DNA of 64,000 bases from Polynucleobacter meluiroseus (GTDB taxonomy: Bacteria; Pseudomonadota; Gammaproteobacteria; Burkholderiales; Burkholderiaceae): positions 25,613 through 89,612 of the forward strand of contig CAMDUR010000007.1 of the NCBI GenBank assembly GCA_945879115.1. The letters run 5' to 3'. Positions within the stretch are counted from its first letter, which is position 1, and every line of letters begins with the position of its first letter. Shown here piece after piece: positions 57,501 through 64,000 of this stretch. A program made the position numbers and the translations under genes. The notes beneath the pieces are model-generated. The model had not been told where the DNA came from, searched no databases, and saw only the letters and a list, made by a program, of their open reading frames with translations.

Positions 57501-58100
57501 ATGAATTCAAATAAAACAACACCCCATATTTTGCCGAATAATCCCAAAGATCTTCAATCTATTGATCTGAAATCTGGGAGTACTTTTGTCGGCCAGGGTG
57601 CCTTGGATTTATCTTACTTTCCTCGATTGTCACAGGAAATAGCCTCGGATAGCAATTTAAAGCCATCGGAAGTCCACTGGGAGATGAGCACTTGGTTTGA
57701 AGAGCATTTAGGTGGAATTCCATTGCAATACATGCACTTACGTCTAGCAGTAGACCTCCCGCTGCATTGCCAGGCGTGTTTTCAGCCTTACTCGGAGTCT
57801 TTGGATTCAGATAGGGATTACATCCTTTTTGATACCGAAGAGGAGGCTGAAATGTGGGATATGGATGAAGAAAACCAAGACGCTGAAGATGCCTTGGTTT
57901 GCTCTGAAACCTTTAATTTACTGAGTACGATTGAAGATGAACTGCTTTTAACCCTGCCACTATCAGCTAGGCATGCACCAGGAGAGTGCAAGACTGAGGA
58001 TTTGGCAAAGGTCACTCAAAAGCTTAAAACAGGGTCTGAAGAGATCATTATTAAGAAGCCCAACCCATTCGCAGTACTAGAAAAGCTCAAGAAACAATGA
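57501..58100 (+). CDS. yceD: YceD/DUF177-family 23S rRNA accumulation protein
   Basis: This 199-residue protein has the DUF177 signature: PLHCQACFQPYSESLDSDRDY with the Cys pair, and an acidic stretch EDALVCSETFNLLSTIEDELLLTLPLSARH. YceD in E. coli affects 23S rRNA accumulation; plants have a related protein. The longer reading frame from 57327 lies on top of maf and is not conserved, so ATG 57501 is chosen. It precedes rpmF as in nearly all proteobacteria. Confidence 0.93.
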   Translation: MNSNKTTPHILPNNPKDLQSIDLKSGSTFVGQGALDLSYFPRLSQEIASDSNLKPSEVHWEMSTWFEEHLGGIPLQYMHLRLAVDLPLHCQACFQPYSESLDSDRDYILFDTEEEAEMWDMDEENQDAEDALVCSETFNLLSTIEDELLLTLPLSARHAPGECKTEDLAKVTQKLKTGSEEIIIKKPNPFAVLEKLKKQ

Positions 58101-58139
58101 CCTTGTGCTACAATTTCTGCTTCGTTTAGGAGTAAAACC

Positions 58140-58319
58140 ATGGCTGTTCAGCAAAACAAAAAATCACCATCAAAGCGTGGCATGCACCGTGCACACGACT
58201 TTTTGACACCACCTTCATTGGCAGTTGAGCCAACGACTGGTGAGGCGCACTTACGTCACCATATTAGCCCAAATGGCTACTATCGTGGTCGTAAAGTCAT
58301 CAAAACTAAGAACGACTAA
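58140..58319 (+). CDS. rpmF: 50S ribosomal protein bL32
   Basis: This 59-residue protein is encoded by a short frame with AGGAG at 58128-58132, 7 bases before ATG. It begins [20 protein letters not shown], the L32 signature, followed by [27 protein letters not shown]. Unlike zinc-binding L32 types, it has no Cys, so it is the zinc-independent form. It is between yceD and plsX. Confidence 0.98.
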   Translation: MAVQQNKKSPSKRGMHRAHDFLTPPSLAVEPTTGEAHLRHHISPNGYYRGRKVIKTKND

Positions 58320-58385
58320 TTTCCTACTGGAAAAAGATTAAGCGGCACCTTTGAGTTGTCGCTTTTTACTTAATTAAGAATCTTA

Positions 58386-59438
58386 ATGAGCGTCACGCTA
58401 GCTGTTGATGCGATGGGTGGAGACCACGGAATAGTGGTCACGGTACCCGCCAGCACAGACCTTCTGGCCGAGTTGCCAGACTTAAAAATAAGACTTGTTG
58501 GAAACGCTGATTTAATTAATCAAGCGTTGGCAAAAGTGTCTCCTGAAATAAGGGAGAGGATCACCGTTGTTCACGCATCTGAAGTGGTGACGATGGATGA
58601 TTCGATTGAAGTCGCTCTTCGTAGAAAAAAAGATTCTTCTATGCGCGTTGCCGCTGAGCAAGTTAAAGATGGCTTAGCGGATGGTGCAGTTTCTGCCGGT
58701 AACACCGGTGCTCTCATGGCCATTTCTCGATACGTTCTTAAAACACTCGATGGTATCGATCGTCCTGCCATTGCAGCACCTATGCCTAATCAATTGGGTC
58801 GCGGAACCACCATGTTGGACTTGGGTGCTAATTCTGATTGTGAAGCCATCCATTTGGTTCAGTTTGCAAGAATGGCTGATGTCATGGCGCGTGCAGTTGA
58901 TGGCATTGCCAATCCAAGCATTGGTCTTCTCAATATTGGTGAGGAAGTCATTAAAGGTAACCAAGTCGTTAAAGAGGCTGGTGAGCTATTGCGCCAAAGT
59001 AATCTCAATTTCTACGGTAACGTAGAAGGTAATGATATTTTTAAAGGCACGACAGACATTGTTGTTTGTGATGGTTTTGTCGGTAATGTGGCGCTCAAAA
59101 CAACCGAGGGTTTAGCGCACATGATCTCGGACTTAATCAAAGAAGAATTTAGCCGTAGTTGGCTGACTAAGCTGATGGCTTTGGCAGCGATGCCCGTTTT
59201 ATTACGTTTTAAAAATCGCGTGGACCATCGTAATTACAATGGTGCTGTACTGTTGGGTTTGCGAGGCTTGGTATTAAAAAGTCATGGTTCAGCTGATAAA
59301 AAGGCATACATGACAGCGCTTCGCAGAGCCTATGAGGGTGCCAAGAACAATATGGTCGGTAAGGTAGCTGAAGCCTTTAAGGTAGCTGAAGCATTAAATG
59401 CCGCTCAGTCTACGCAACAAGATCAGGAGGCAGTATGA
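58386..59438 (+). CDS. plsX: Phosphate acyltransferase PlsX
   Basis: PlsX makes acyl-phosphate from acyl-ACP, the first step in phospholipid synthesis in most bacteria. The 350-residue protein has [31 protein letters not shown], and [17 protein letters not shown]. The gene heads the plsX-fabH-fabD-fabG-acpP-fabF fatty-acid cluster, and its stop overlaps the start of fabH (ATGA). Confidence 0.97.
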   Translation: MSVTLAVDAMGGDHGIVVTVPASTDLLAELPDLKIRLVGNADLINQALAKVSPEIRERITVVHASEVVTMDDSIEVALRRKKDSSMRVAAEQVKDGLADGAVSAGNTGALMAISRYVLKTLDGIDRPAIAAPMPNQLGRGTTMLDLGANSDCEAIHLVQFARMADVMARAVDGIANPSIGLLNIGEEVIKGNQVVKEAGELLRQSNLNFYGNVEGNDIFKGTTDIVVCDGFVGNVALKTTEGLAHMISDLIKEEFSRSWLTKLMALAAMPVLLRFKNRVDHRNYNGAVLLGLRGLVLKSHGSADKKAYMTALRRAYEGAKNNMVGKVAEAFKVAEALNAAQSTQQDQEAV

Positions 59439-60439
59439 CGCAGAATATGACTCCAAGAATTTACGCCAGAATCATGGGAACCGGCAGTTGTTTGCCAGCT
59501 AACAAAGTCACCAATGCTGACATCACTGAGCTCTTAGCCAAAGATGGTATTGAAACCAGTGATGAATGGATTTTTTCTAGAAGTGGCATCAGTGCCCGTC
59601 ACTTTGCAGCCGATGGTGAGCTGACCAGTGATCTCGCGCTCAAAGCGGCAGAGCAAGCCCTTGAAGCATCTGGTATCCAAGCCAACGATTTAGACCTCAT
59701 CATCTTAGCGACTTCGACACCCGATAATTTAGGGGGCTTTCCAAGTACAGCTTGCGTACTACAAGATAAATTAAAAATTAATAATGGTTGCGCAGCATTT
59801 GATGTGCAAGCCGTTTGCTCAGGATTCGCTTATTCATTAGCGGTTGCAGATAACTTCATCCGCAGCGGCATGTACAAAAAAATATTAATTGTTGGCGCAG
59901 AAACTTTCTCAAGAATTCTGAACTTCAAAGATCGTGGCACTTGCGTTCTATTTGGTGATGGTGCTGGCGCTGTAGTGATCGAGGCAAGTGATGAGCCAGG
60001 TATTTTGGCAACAGCCATGCATGCAGATGGCAGTTATCGAGACATTCTTTGCGTTTCTGGCAGAGCTGATAATGGTGGGCTGGTAGGCTCAGCATTTTTA
60101 AGCATGGATGGCAAAGCTGTTTTCAAATTAGCCGTTAAAGTTTTAGAGCAGGTAGCACAAGAAGTATTAGAAAAAGCCAATATGAAGCCAGAAGATATTG
60201 ATTGGCTGATTCCGCATCAAGCCAATATTCGGATCATGGAAGGCACTGCTAAAAAATTAGGTATCGGTTTAGATCATGTGGTGGTAACAGTTCAAGATCA
60301 TGGCAACACATCTGCCGCATCGATTCCATTAGCACTTGATACAGCGATCAGAGCGGGTCAAATAAAACGAGGTCAACATCTTCTGATGGAAGGTGTGGGC
60401 GGCGGTTTTACATGGGCAGCGGCGCTTGTCAAATATTAA
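59435..60439 (+). CDS. fabH: 3-oxoacyl-ACP synthase III (KAS III)
   Basis: FabH joins acetyl-CoA to malonyl-ACP to start each fatty-acid chain. The 334-residue protein has the active-site Cys128 in [14 protein letters not shown]. The His is in [11 protein letters not shown] and the Asn in [11 protein letters not shown], completing the Cys-His-Asn triad. It overlaps plsX by 4 bp. Confidence 0.97.
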   Translation: MTQNMTPRIYARIMGTGSCLPANKVTNADITELLAKDGIETSDEWIFSRSGISARHFAADGELTSDLALKAAEQALEASGIQANDLDLIILATSTPDNLGGFPSTACVLQDKLKINNGCAAFDVQAVCSGFAYSLAVADNFIRSGMYKKILIVGAETFSRILNFKDRGTCVLFGDGAGAVVIEASDEPGILATAMHADGSYRDILCVSGRADNGGLVGSAFLSMDGKAVFKLAVKVLEQVAQEVLEKANMKPEDIDWLIPHQANIRIMEGTAKKLGIGLDHVVVTVQDHGNTSAASIPLALDTAIRAGQIKRGQHLLMEGVGGGFTWAAALVKY

Positions 60440-60467
60440 TTAATCAATTGAAATAACAGGAAATTGA

Positions 60468-61412
60468 ATGAAATTTGCTTTTGTATTCCCAGGTCAAGGT
60501 TCCCAAGCAGTGGGCATGTTGAACGCATGGGGTGATCACTCAGAAGTTAAAAAAACATTGGACGAAGCATCTGAAGCCTTGGGCGAAGATGTTGCTCAAT
60601 TAATTGCTGAAGGTCCTGCCGAAGCTCTTTCTTTAACAACTAACACACAGCCCGTGATGTTGACAGCGGGTGTTGCTTGTTACCGCGCCTGGTTGGCTGA
60701 AGGTGGTCCAGAAGCTTCTGTCATGGCGGGTCACAGCTTAGGTGAATACGGTGCTTTAGTTGCATCGGGCGTGATTGCATTTAAAGATGCAGTTCCAATG
60801 GTTCGCTTTCGTGCGCAAGCGATGCAAGATGCAGTCCCTGTTGGTACGGGTGGCATGGCAGCTATTTTAGGTATGGATGATGATGCAGTTCGCCAAGTTT
60901 GTGCTGACGCACAAGCAGCTACTGGCGAAGTGGTAGAAGCTGTGAACTACAACGCTCCTGCTCAAGTAGTGATTGCTGGTTCTAAAGCAGCTGTTGAAAA
61001 AGCCTGCGAGTTAGCTAAAGCAGCAGGTGCCAAACGCGCATTACCGTTACCGGTTTCAGCACCATTCCATTCTTCACTATTAAAACCAGCTTCTCAAAAG
61101 TTAGAAGCTTATTTGGCAGATAAAGTATTTCAGGCGCCACGCATTGATGTGATCAACAACGTTGACGTCACCATTTTAAAAGATCCAGCAGCTATTAAAA
61201 ATGCTTTGGTCAGACAGGCTGCCTCACCAGTTCGTTGGGTTGAAACAGTTCAAGCAATGGCAAGCCTTGGGGTGACTCATGTGGTGGAGTGTGGACCAGG
61301 TAAAGTGCTGGCAGGTATGACCAAACGTATCAATGGTGATTTAAATGGTTTGGCTGTTTATGATCCTGCCACCTTAGCTGAAGCGCTAGCTGTGATCAAA
61401 GCATCAACTTAA
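60468..61412 (+). CDS. fabD: Malonyl-CoA:ACP transacylase
   Basis: FabD loads malonyl groups onto acyl carrier protein. The 314-residue protein begins FAFVFPGQGSQAVGML and has the nucleophile Ser in MAGHSLGEYGALVASG. LPVSAPFHSSLLKPA holds the catalytic His. It starts 28 bp after fabH, with AGGAAATTG before the ATG. Confidence 0.97.
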   Translation: MKFAFVFPGQGSQAVGMLNAWGDHSEVKKTLDEASEALGEDVAQLIAEGPAEALSLTTNTQPVMLTAGVACYRAWLAEGGPEASVMAGHSLGEYGALVASGVIAFKDAVPMVRFRAQAMQDAVPVGTGGMAAILGMDDDAVRQVCADAQAATGEVVEAVNYNAPAQVVIAGSKAAVEKACELAKAAGAKRALPLPVSAPFHSSLLKPASQKLEAYLADKVFQAPRIDVINNVDVTILKDPAAIKNALVRQAASPVRWVETVQAMASLGVTHVVECGPGKVLAGMTKRINGDLNGLAVYDPATLAEALAVIKAST

Positions 61413-61456
61413 AACCAAATAACAAACTAAATAACAAAAGACAGTCGGAGAAGCTT

Positions 61457-62197
61457 GTGACAACATTAACAGGACAAATTGCTTTAGTAACGGGTGCATC
61501 AAGAGGTATTGGGCGTGCGATTGCTATGGAATTAGCTAAGCAGGGTGCAGTAGTCATCGGTACAGCAACCAGTGAAGCTGGTGCTAAAGATATTGATGCA
61601 GCATTAAAGGCAACTGGTGGTGCGGGAATGGTATTGAATGTCAATGATGCCCCAGCTTGTGATGCCTTGATTGACTCGATCGTTAAAGAGCGCGGCGCAT
61701 TGAATATTTTGGTGAATAACGCTGGCATCACTCAAGATAATTTAGCTATGCGTATGAAAGATGAAGAGTGGTCTTCAGTGATTGATACCAACTTAAGCGC
61801 AGTTTTCCGTTTGGCCCGTGGGGTTTTACGCCCGATGATGAAAGCCAAAGGTGGTCGAATCATTAATATCACCTCAGTGGTTGGCAGTAGTGGCAATCCT
61901 GGTCAAGCTAACTATGCCGCGGCTAAAGCAGGTGTGGCTGGTATGAGCCGTGCTTTGGCGCGTGAGATAGGGAGCCGTAATATCACGGTCAATTGTGTGG
62001 CTCCAGGCTTTATTGACACCGATATGACCAAATCCCTGTCAGAAGATCAACAAAATGCATTAAAAGCTAATATTCCGCTCCAACGCCTTGGAAAACCTGA
62101 AGATATTGCCCATGCGGTAGCGTTTTTAGCCTCTCCGGGGGCCGGTTACATCACTGGAACAACGCTTCATGTCAATGGTGGACTATTTTTGAACTAA
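61457..62197 (+). CDS. fabG: 3-oxoacyl-ACP reductase
   Basis: FabG reduces 3-oxoacyl-ACP with NADPH in each elongation cycle. The 246-residue SDR protein has VTGASRGIGRAIAMELA, NNAGITQDNLAMRMKDEEW, and the catalytic set ITSVVGSSGNPGQANYAAAKAG. The start is GTG 61457, 44 bp after fabD; GGAG at 61448-61451 region supports it. Confidence 0.97.
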   Translation: MTTLTGQIALVTGASRGIGRAIAMELAKQGAVVIGTATSEAGAKDIDAALKATGGAGMVLNVNDAPACDALIDSIVKERGALNILVNNAGITQDNLAMRMKDEEWSSVIDTNLSAVFRLARGVLRPMMKAKGGRIINITSVVGSSGNPGQANYAAAKAGVAGMSRALAREIGSRNITVNCVAPGFIDTDMTKSLSEDQQNALKANIPLQRLGKPEDIAHAVAFLASPGAGYITGTTLHVNGGLFLN

Positions 62198-62260
62198 ATT
62201 AGCCCAATAAGCTGATAAAATCTCATTTCAATATTTTTACAACAACCCTTGGGGGATTAC

Positions 62261-62497
62261 ATGGATAACATCGAACAACGCGTTAAGAAAATCGTAGCTG
62301 AGCAATTAGGTAAAGACGAAGCTGAAATCAAAAATGAATCATCTTTCGTTAATGACCTAGGTGCTGATTCTCTAGACACAGTTGAATTAGTGATGGCATT
62401 GGAAGATGAGTTCGGCATCGAGATTCCTGATGAAGAAGCTGAAAAAATCACGACAGTGCAATTGGCTATCGATTTCGCCAAGTCCAAACAAGGCTAA
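62261..62497 (+). CDS. acpP: Acyl carrier protein
   Basis: The 78-residue acidic protein carries the 4'-phosphopantetheine arm on Ser37 in [19 protein letters not shown], the ACP signature. ATG 62261 is chosen over a TTG at 62249 because GGGGGA is just upstream and [11 protein letters not shown] is the usual start. It is 63 bp after fabG and only 6 bp before fabF. Confidence 0.98.
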   Translation: MDNIEQRVKKIVAEQLGKDEAEIKNESSFVNDLGADSLDTVELVMALEDEFGIEIPDEEAEKITTVQLAIDFAKSKQG

Positions 62498-62503
62498 GTA
62501 GCA

Positions 62504-63748
62504 GTGAGTCAGTTGAAGGGACAGCGCCGAGTTGTCGTCACCGGACTAGGCTTGGTTTCACCTGTTGGTAATACAGTGGGTGATGCTTGGGATAATCTAT
62601 TGGCGGGTCGCAGTGGTATTGCCACCATCACAAAATTTGACCACTCTGGTTTGTCCGTGCACTTTGGTGGCGAGGTCAAGGGTTTCAATATCGAGGATTA
62701 CATCTCCGGTAAAGAAGCTCGCCATATGGATACTTTTATTCATTATGGTCTTGCTGCAGGCATTCAAGCTTTTCGCGACTCTGGCATAACTGTCACTGAC
62801 GACAACTCTGAAAGAATTGGCGTCATGGTGGGTTCAGGCATTGGCGGCTTGCCACTGATTGAAGAAACCCATACAGAATACGTTAATCGTGGCGCACGCC
62901 GCATTTCTCCGTTTTTTGTGCCTGGCTCCATCATCAATATGATTTCGGGGCATCTCAGTATCAACTTGAACCTCAAAGGTCCTAACGTTGCTGCTGTAAC
63001 CGCTTGTACAACCGGTTTACACAGTATTGGATTGGCTGCGCGCCTCATTCAGTATGGTGACGCAGATGTCATGTTAGCTGGTGGTGCAGAGTCGACTATC
63101 TCTCCGCTAGGAGTAGGTGGTTTTGCTGCAGCCCGTGCGCTATCAACTCGTAATGATGACCCTACTACTGCATCTCGTCCTTGGGATAAAGACCGTGATG
63201 GTTTTGTTCTAGGTGAGGGTTCAGGCGTGATGGTCTTAGAAGAATATGAACATGCTAAAGCTCGTGGCGCCAAGATTTATGCTGAACTAGCCGGCTTTGG
63301 TATGAGTGGTGATGCTTATCACATGACTGCACCTAATATGGATGGTCCACGTCGTTGCATGGTCAACGCGCTCAAGGATGCAGGCGTCAATCCTGATCAG
63401 GTGCACTATGTCAATGCGCATGGCACATCAACACCCTTGGGTGATAAAAACGAAACTGAGGCTTTAAAAGCTGCATTAGGGACTGCCGTTAAAGGTGTTG
63501 TAGTGAACTCTACCAAGTCGATGACGGGTCACCTTTTAGGCGGCGCTGGTGGTCTTGAGTCAGTATTTACTGTTTTAGCGCTGCACCACCAAAAATCACC
63601 TCCAACCATCAATATCTTTAATCAAGATCCAGAGTGTGATTTGGACTACTGTGCCAATACAGCCAGAGATATGAAGATTGATGTGGCGGTTAAAAACAAC
63701 TTTGGCTTTGGCGGCACCAACGGAACGATTGTTTTCCGGAAAATTTAA
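62504..63748 (+). CDS. fabF: 3-oxoacyl-ACP synthase II (KAS II)
   Basis: FabF elongates acyl-ACP by condensation with malonyl-ACP and adjusts membrane fluidity. The 414-residue protein has [11 protein letters not shown] at the N-terminus, the active Cys168 in [13 protein letters not shown], and the two His in [11 protein letters not shown] and [13 protein letters not shown]. The start is GTG 62504. It is the last gene of the cluster before a hairpin. Confidence 0.97.
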   Translation: MSQLKGQRRVVVTGLGLVSPVGNTVGDAWDNLLAGRSGIATITKFDHSGLSVHFGGEVKGFNIEDYISGKEARHMDTFIHYGLAAGIQAFRDSGITVTDDNSERIGVMVGSGIGGLPLIEETHTEYVNRGARRISPFFVPGSIINMISGHLSINLNLKGPNVAAVTACTTGLHSIGLAARLIQYGDADVMLAGGAESTISPLGVGGFAAARALSTRNDDPTTASRPWDKDRDGFVLGEGSGVMVLEEYEHAKARGAKIYAELAGFGMSGDAYHMTAPNMDGPRRCMVNALKDAGVNPDQVHYVNAHGTSTPLGDKNETEALKAALGTAVKGVVVNSTKSMTGHLLGGAGGLESVFTVLALHHQKSPPTINIFNQDPECDLDYCANTARDMKIDVAVKNNFGFGGTNGTIVFRKI

Positions 63749-63777
63749 GTCAAAACTTGTTAAAAATTAGTTAATGC

Positions 63778-63805
63778 CATCAAGGTCTCTTAGGAGGCCT
63801 TGATG
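63778..63805 (+). terminator. Probable terminator after fabF
   Basis: CATCAAGGTCTC (63778-63789) pairs with GAGGCCTTGATG (63794-63805), with one T-G wobble and a TTAG loop. Only a short CTTTA follows, so it may be a weak intrinsic or a Rho-dependent stop. Confidence 0.65.
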
Positions 63806-63883
63806 CTTTAAGAAAAGCCCCAATTGAATGATGGCTTAGGGCAAGTCAAGCAAAGAGTCAGTGAATCCTCTAAAGTATCGGTT

Positions 63884-64000
63884 ATGAAAAAACAACTATC
63901 TACAATTTATTTATTAGGCGCCATATTTGCCGCCTTAGGCTTATTTGCTGGACCTTCCTTGGCTCAAGGGAATCCTGCTAAGTCAACACCTGCGCCAGCG
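63884..64000 (+). CDS. Secreted protein, N-terminal start only (partial)
   Basis: The first 39 codons are present; the rest lies to the right. The peptide has a clear signal sequence (two Lys, hydrophobic core, cleavage near SLAQG) followed by a Pro/Ala/Ser/Thr-rich start. No family can be named. It follows fabF, where other Burkholderiales often have rpoE and its anti-sigma genes. No good Shine-Dalgarno sequence is seen within 10 bp of ATG. Confidence 0.65.
   Translation, partial: MKKQLSTIYLLGAIFAALGLFAGPSLAQGNPAKSTPAPA

Noticed and set aside
1..64000. Mobile elements, prophage or defence system
   Set aside because: No transposase, terminal inverted repeat, integrase, phage structural gene, restriction or toxin-antitoxin gene was seen; gene order is that of a conserved core region.

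Overview
This window is an ordinary, gene-dense piece of a betaproteobacterial chromosome. The gene order points to the order Burkholderiales, and the moderate GC content, short intergenic gaps and tmRNA tag (ANDERFALAA) point to a small-genome freshwater lineage such as Polynucleobacter. That genus assignment is an inference. I see no insertion sequence, prophage, CRISPR array or tRNA gene. The only stable RNA gene is tmRNA (ssrA) at 3162-3520.

Layout: 1-3.1 kb holds the end of an ABC-F ATPase gene, a TehA/SLAC1-type membrane protein, an O6-alkylguanine methyltransferase, and a haem-handling HmuS-like protein behind a near-consensus Fur box. After ssrA come leftward genes for a methyltransferase, a tRNA 2-selenouridine synthase, gph, ubiG and an OmpA-family protein. 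From 8.1 to 22.9 kb runs the classical Burkholderiales block gyrA-serC-pheA-hisC-tyrA-aroA-cmk-rpsA-ihfB-lapA-lapB-rfaE1-hldD. It joins DNA topology, serine and aromatic amino-acid synthesis, translation and LPS core heptose supply, with many overlapping or abutting genes. Between 22.9 and 30.4 kb are a ComEA-like helix-hairpin-helix protein, cysM, a lytic transglycosylase, a histone-deacetylase-like hydrolase, and an etfB-etfA-acyl-CoA dehydrogenase unit.

From 30.4 to 45.4 kb lie two small envelope proteins, the rpsP-rimM-trmD-rplS ribosome operon, a Nudix/CobD-like pair, rsgA with a Ste24-type protease, orn, an AEC carrier, mog, pmbA, folA-thyA, an iron-type ABC transporter pair and fdxA. 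From 45.6 to 52.4 kb are a hydroxyacid dehydrogenase, moeA and moaA (which, with mog, give three molybdenum cofactor steps) and rne with a long leader. From 52.4 kb to the end are rluC, a fumarylacetoacetate-hydrolase-family enzyme, a HAD phosphatase, sppA, an RsmI-like methyltransferase, maf, and the fatty-acid cluster yceD-rpmF-plsX-fabH-fabD-fabG-acpP-fabF. The window closes with the start of a secreted-protein gene.

Nothing here qualifies as a clear new biological system. The items most worth a second look are regulatory: two Fur-like palindromes, a duplicated 10-bp palindrome that overlaps the cysM start codon, very tight divergent gene pairs whose promoters must lie inside neighbouring coding sequence, and the rne leader with a consensus -10 box next to an rluC start that has no visible Shine-Dalgarno sequence. 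A few small membrane or secreted proteins of unknown role are also flagged.
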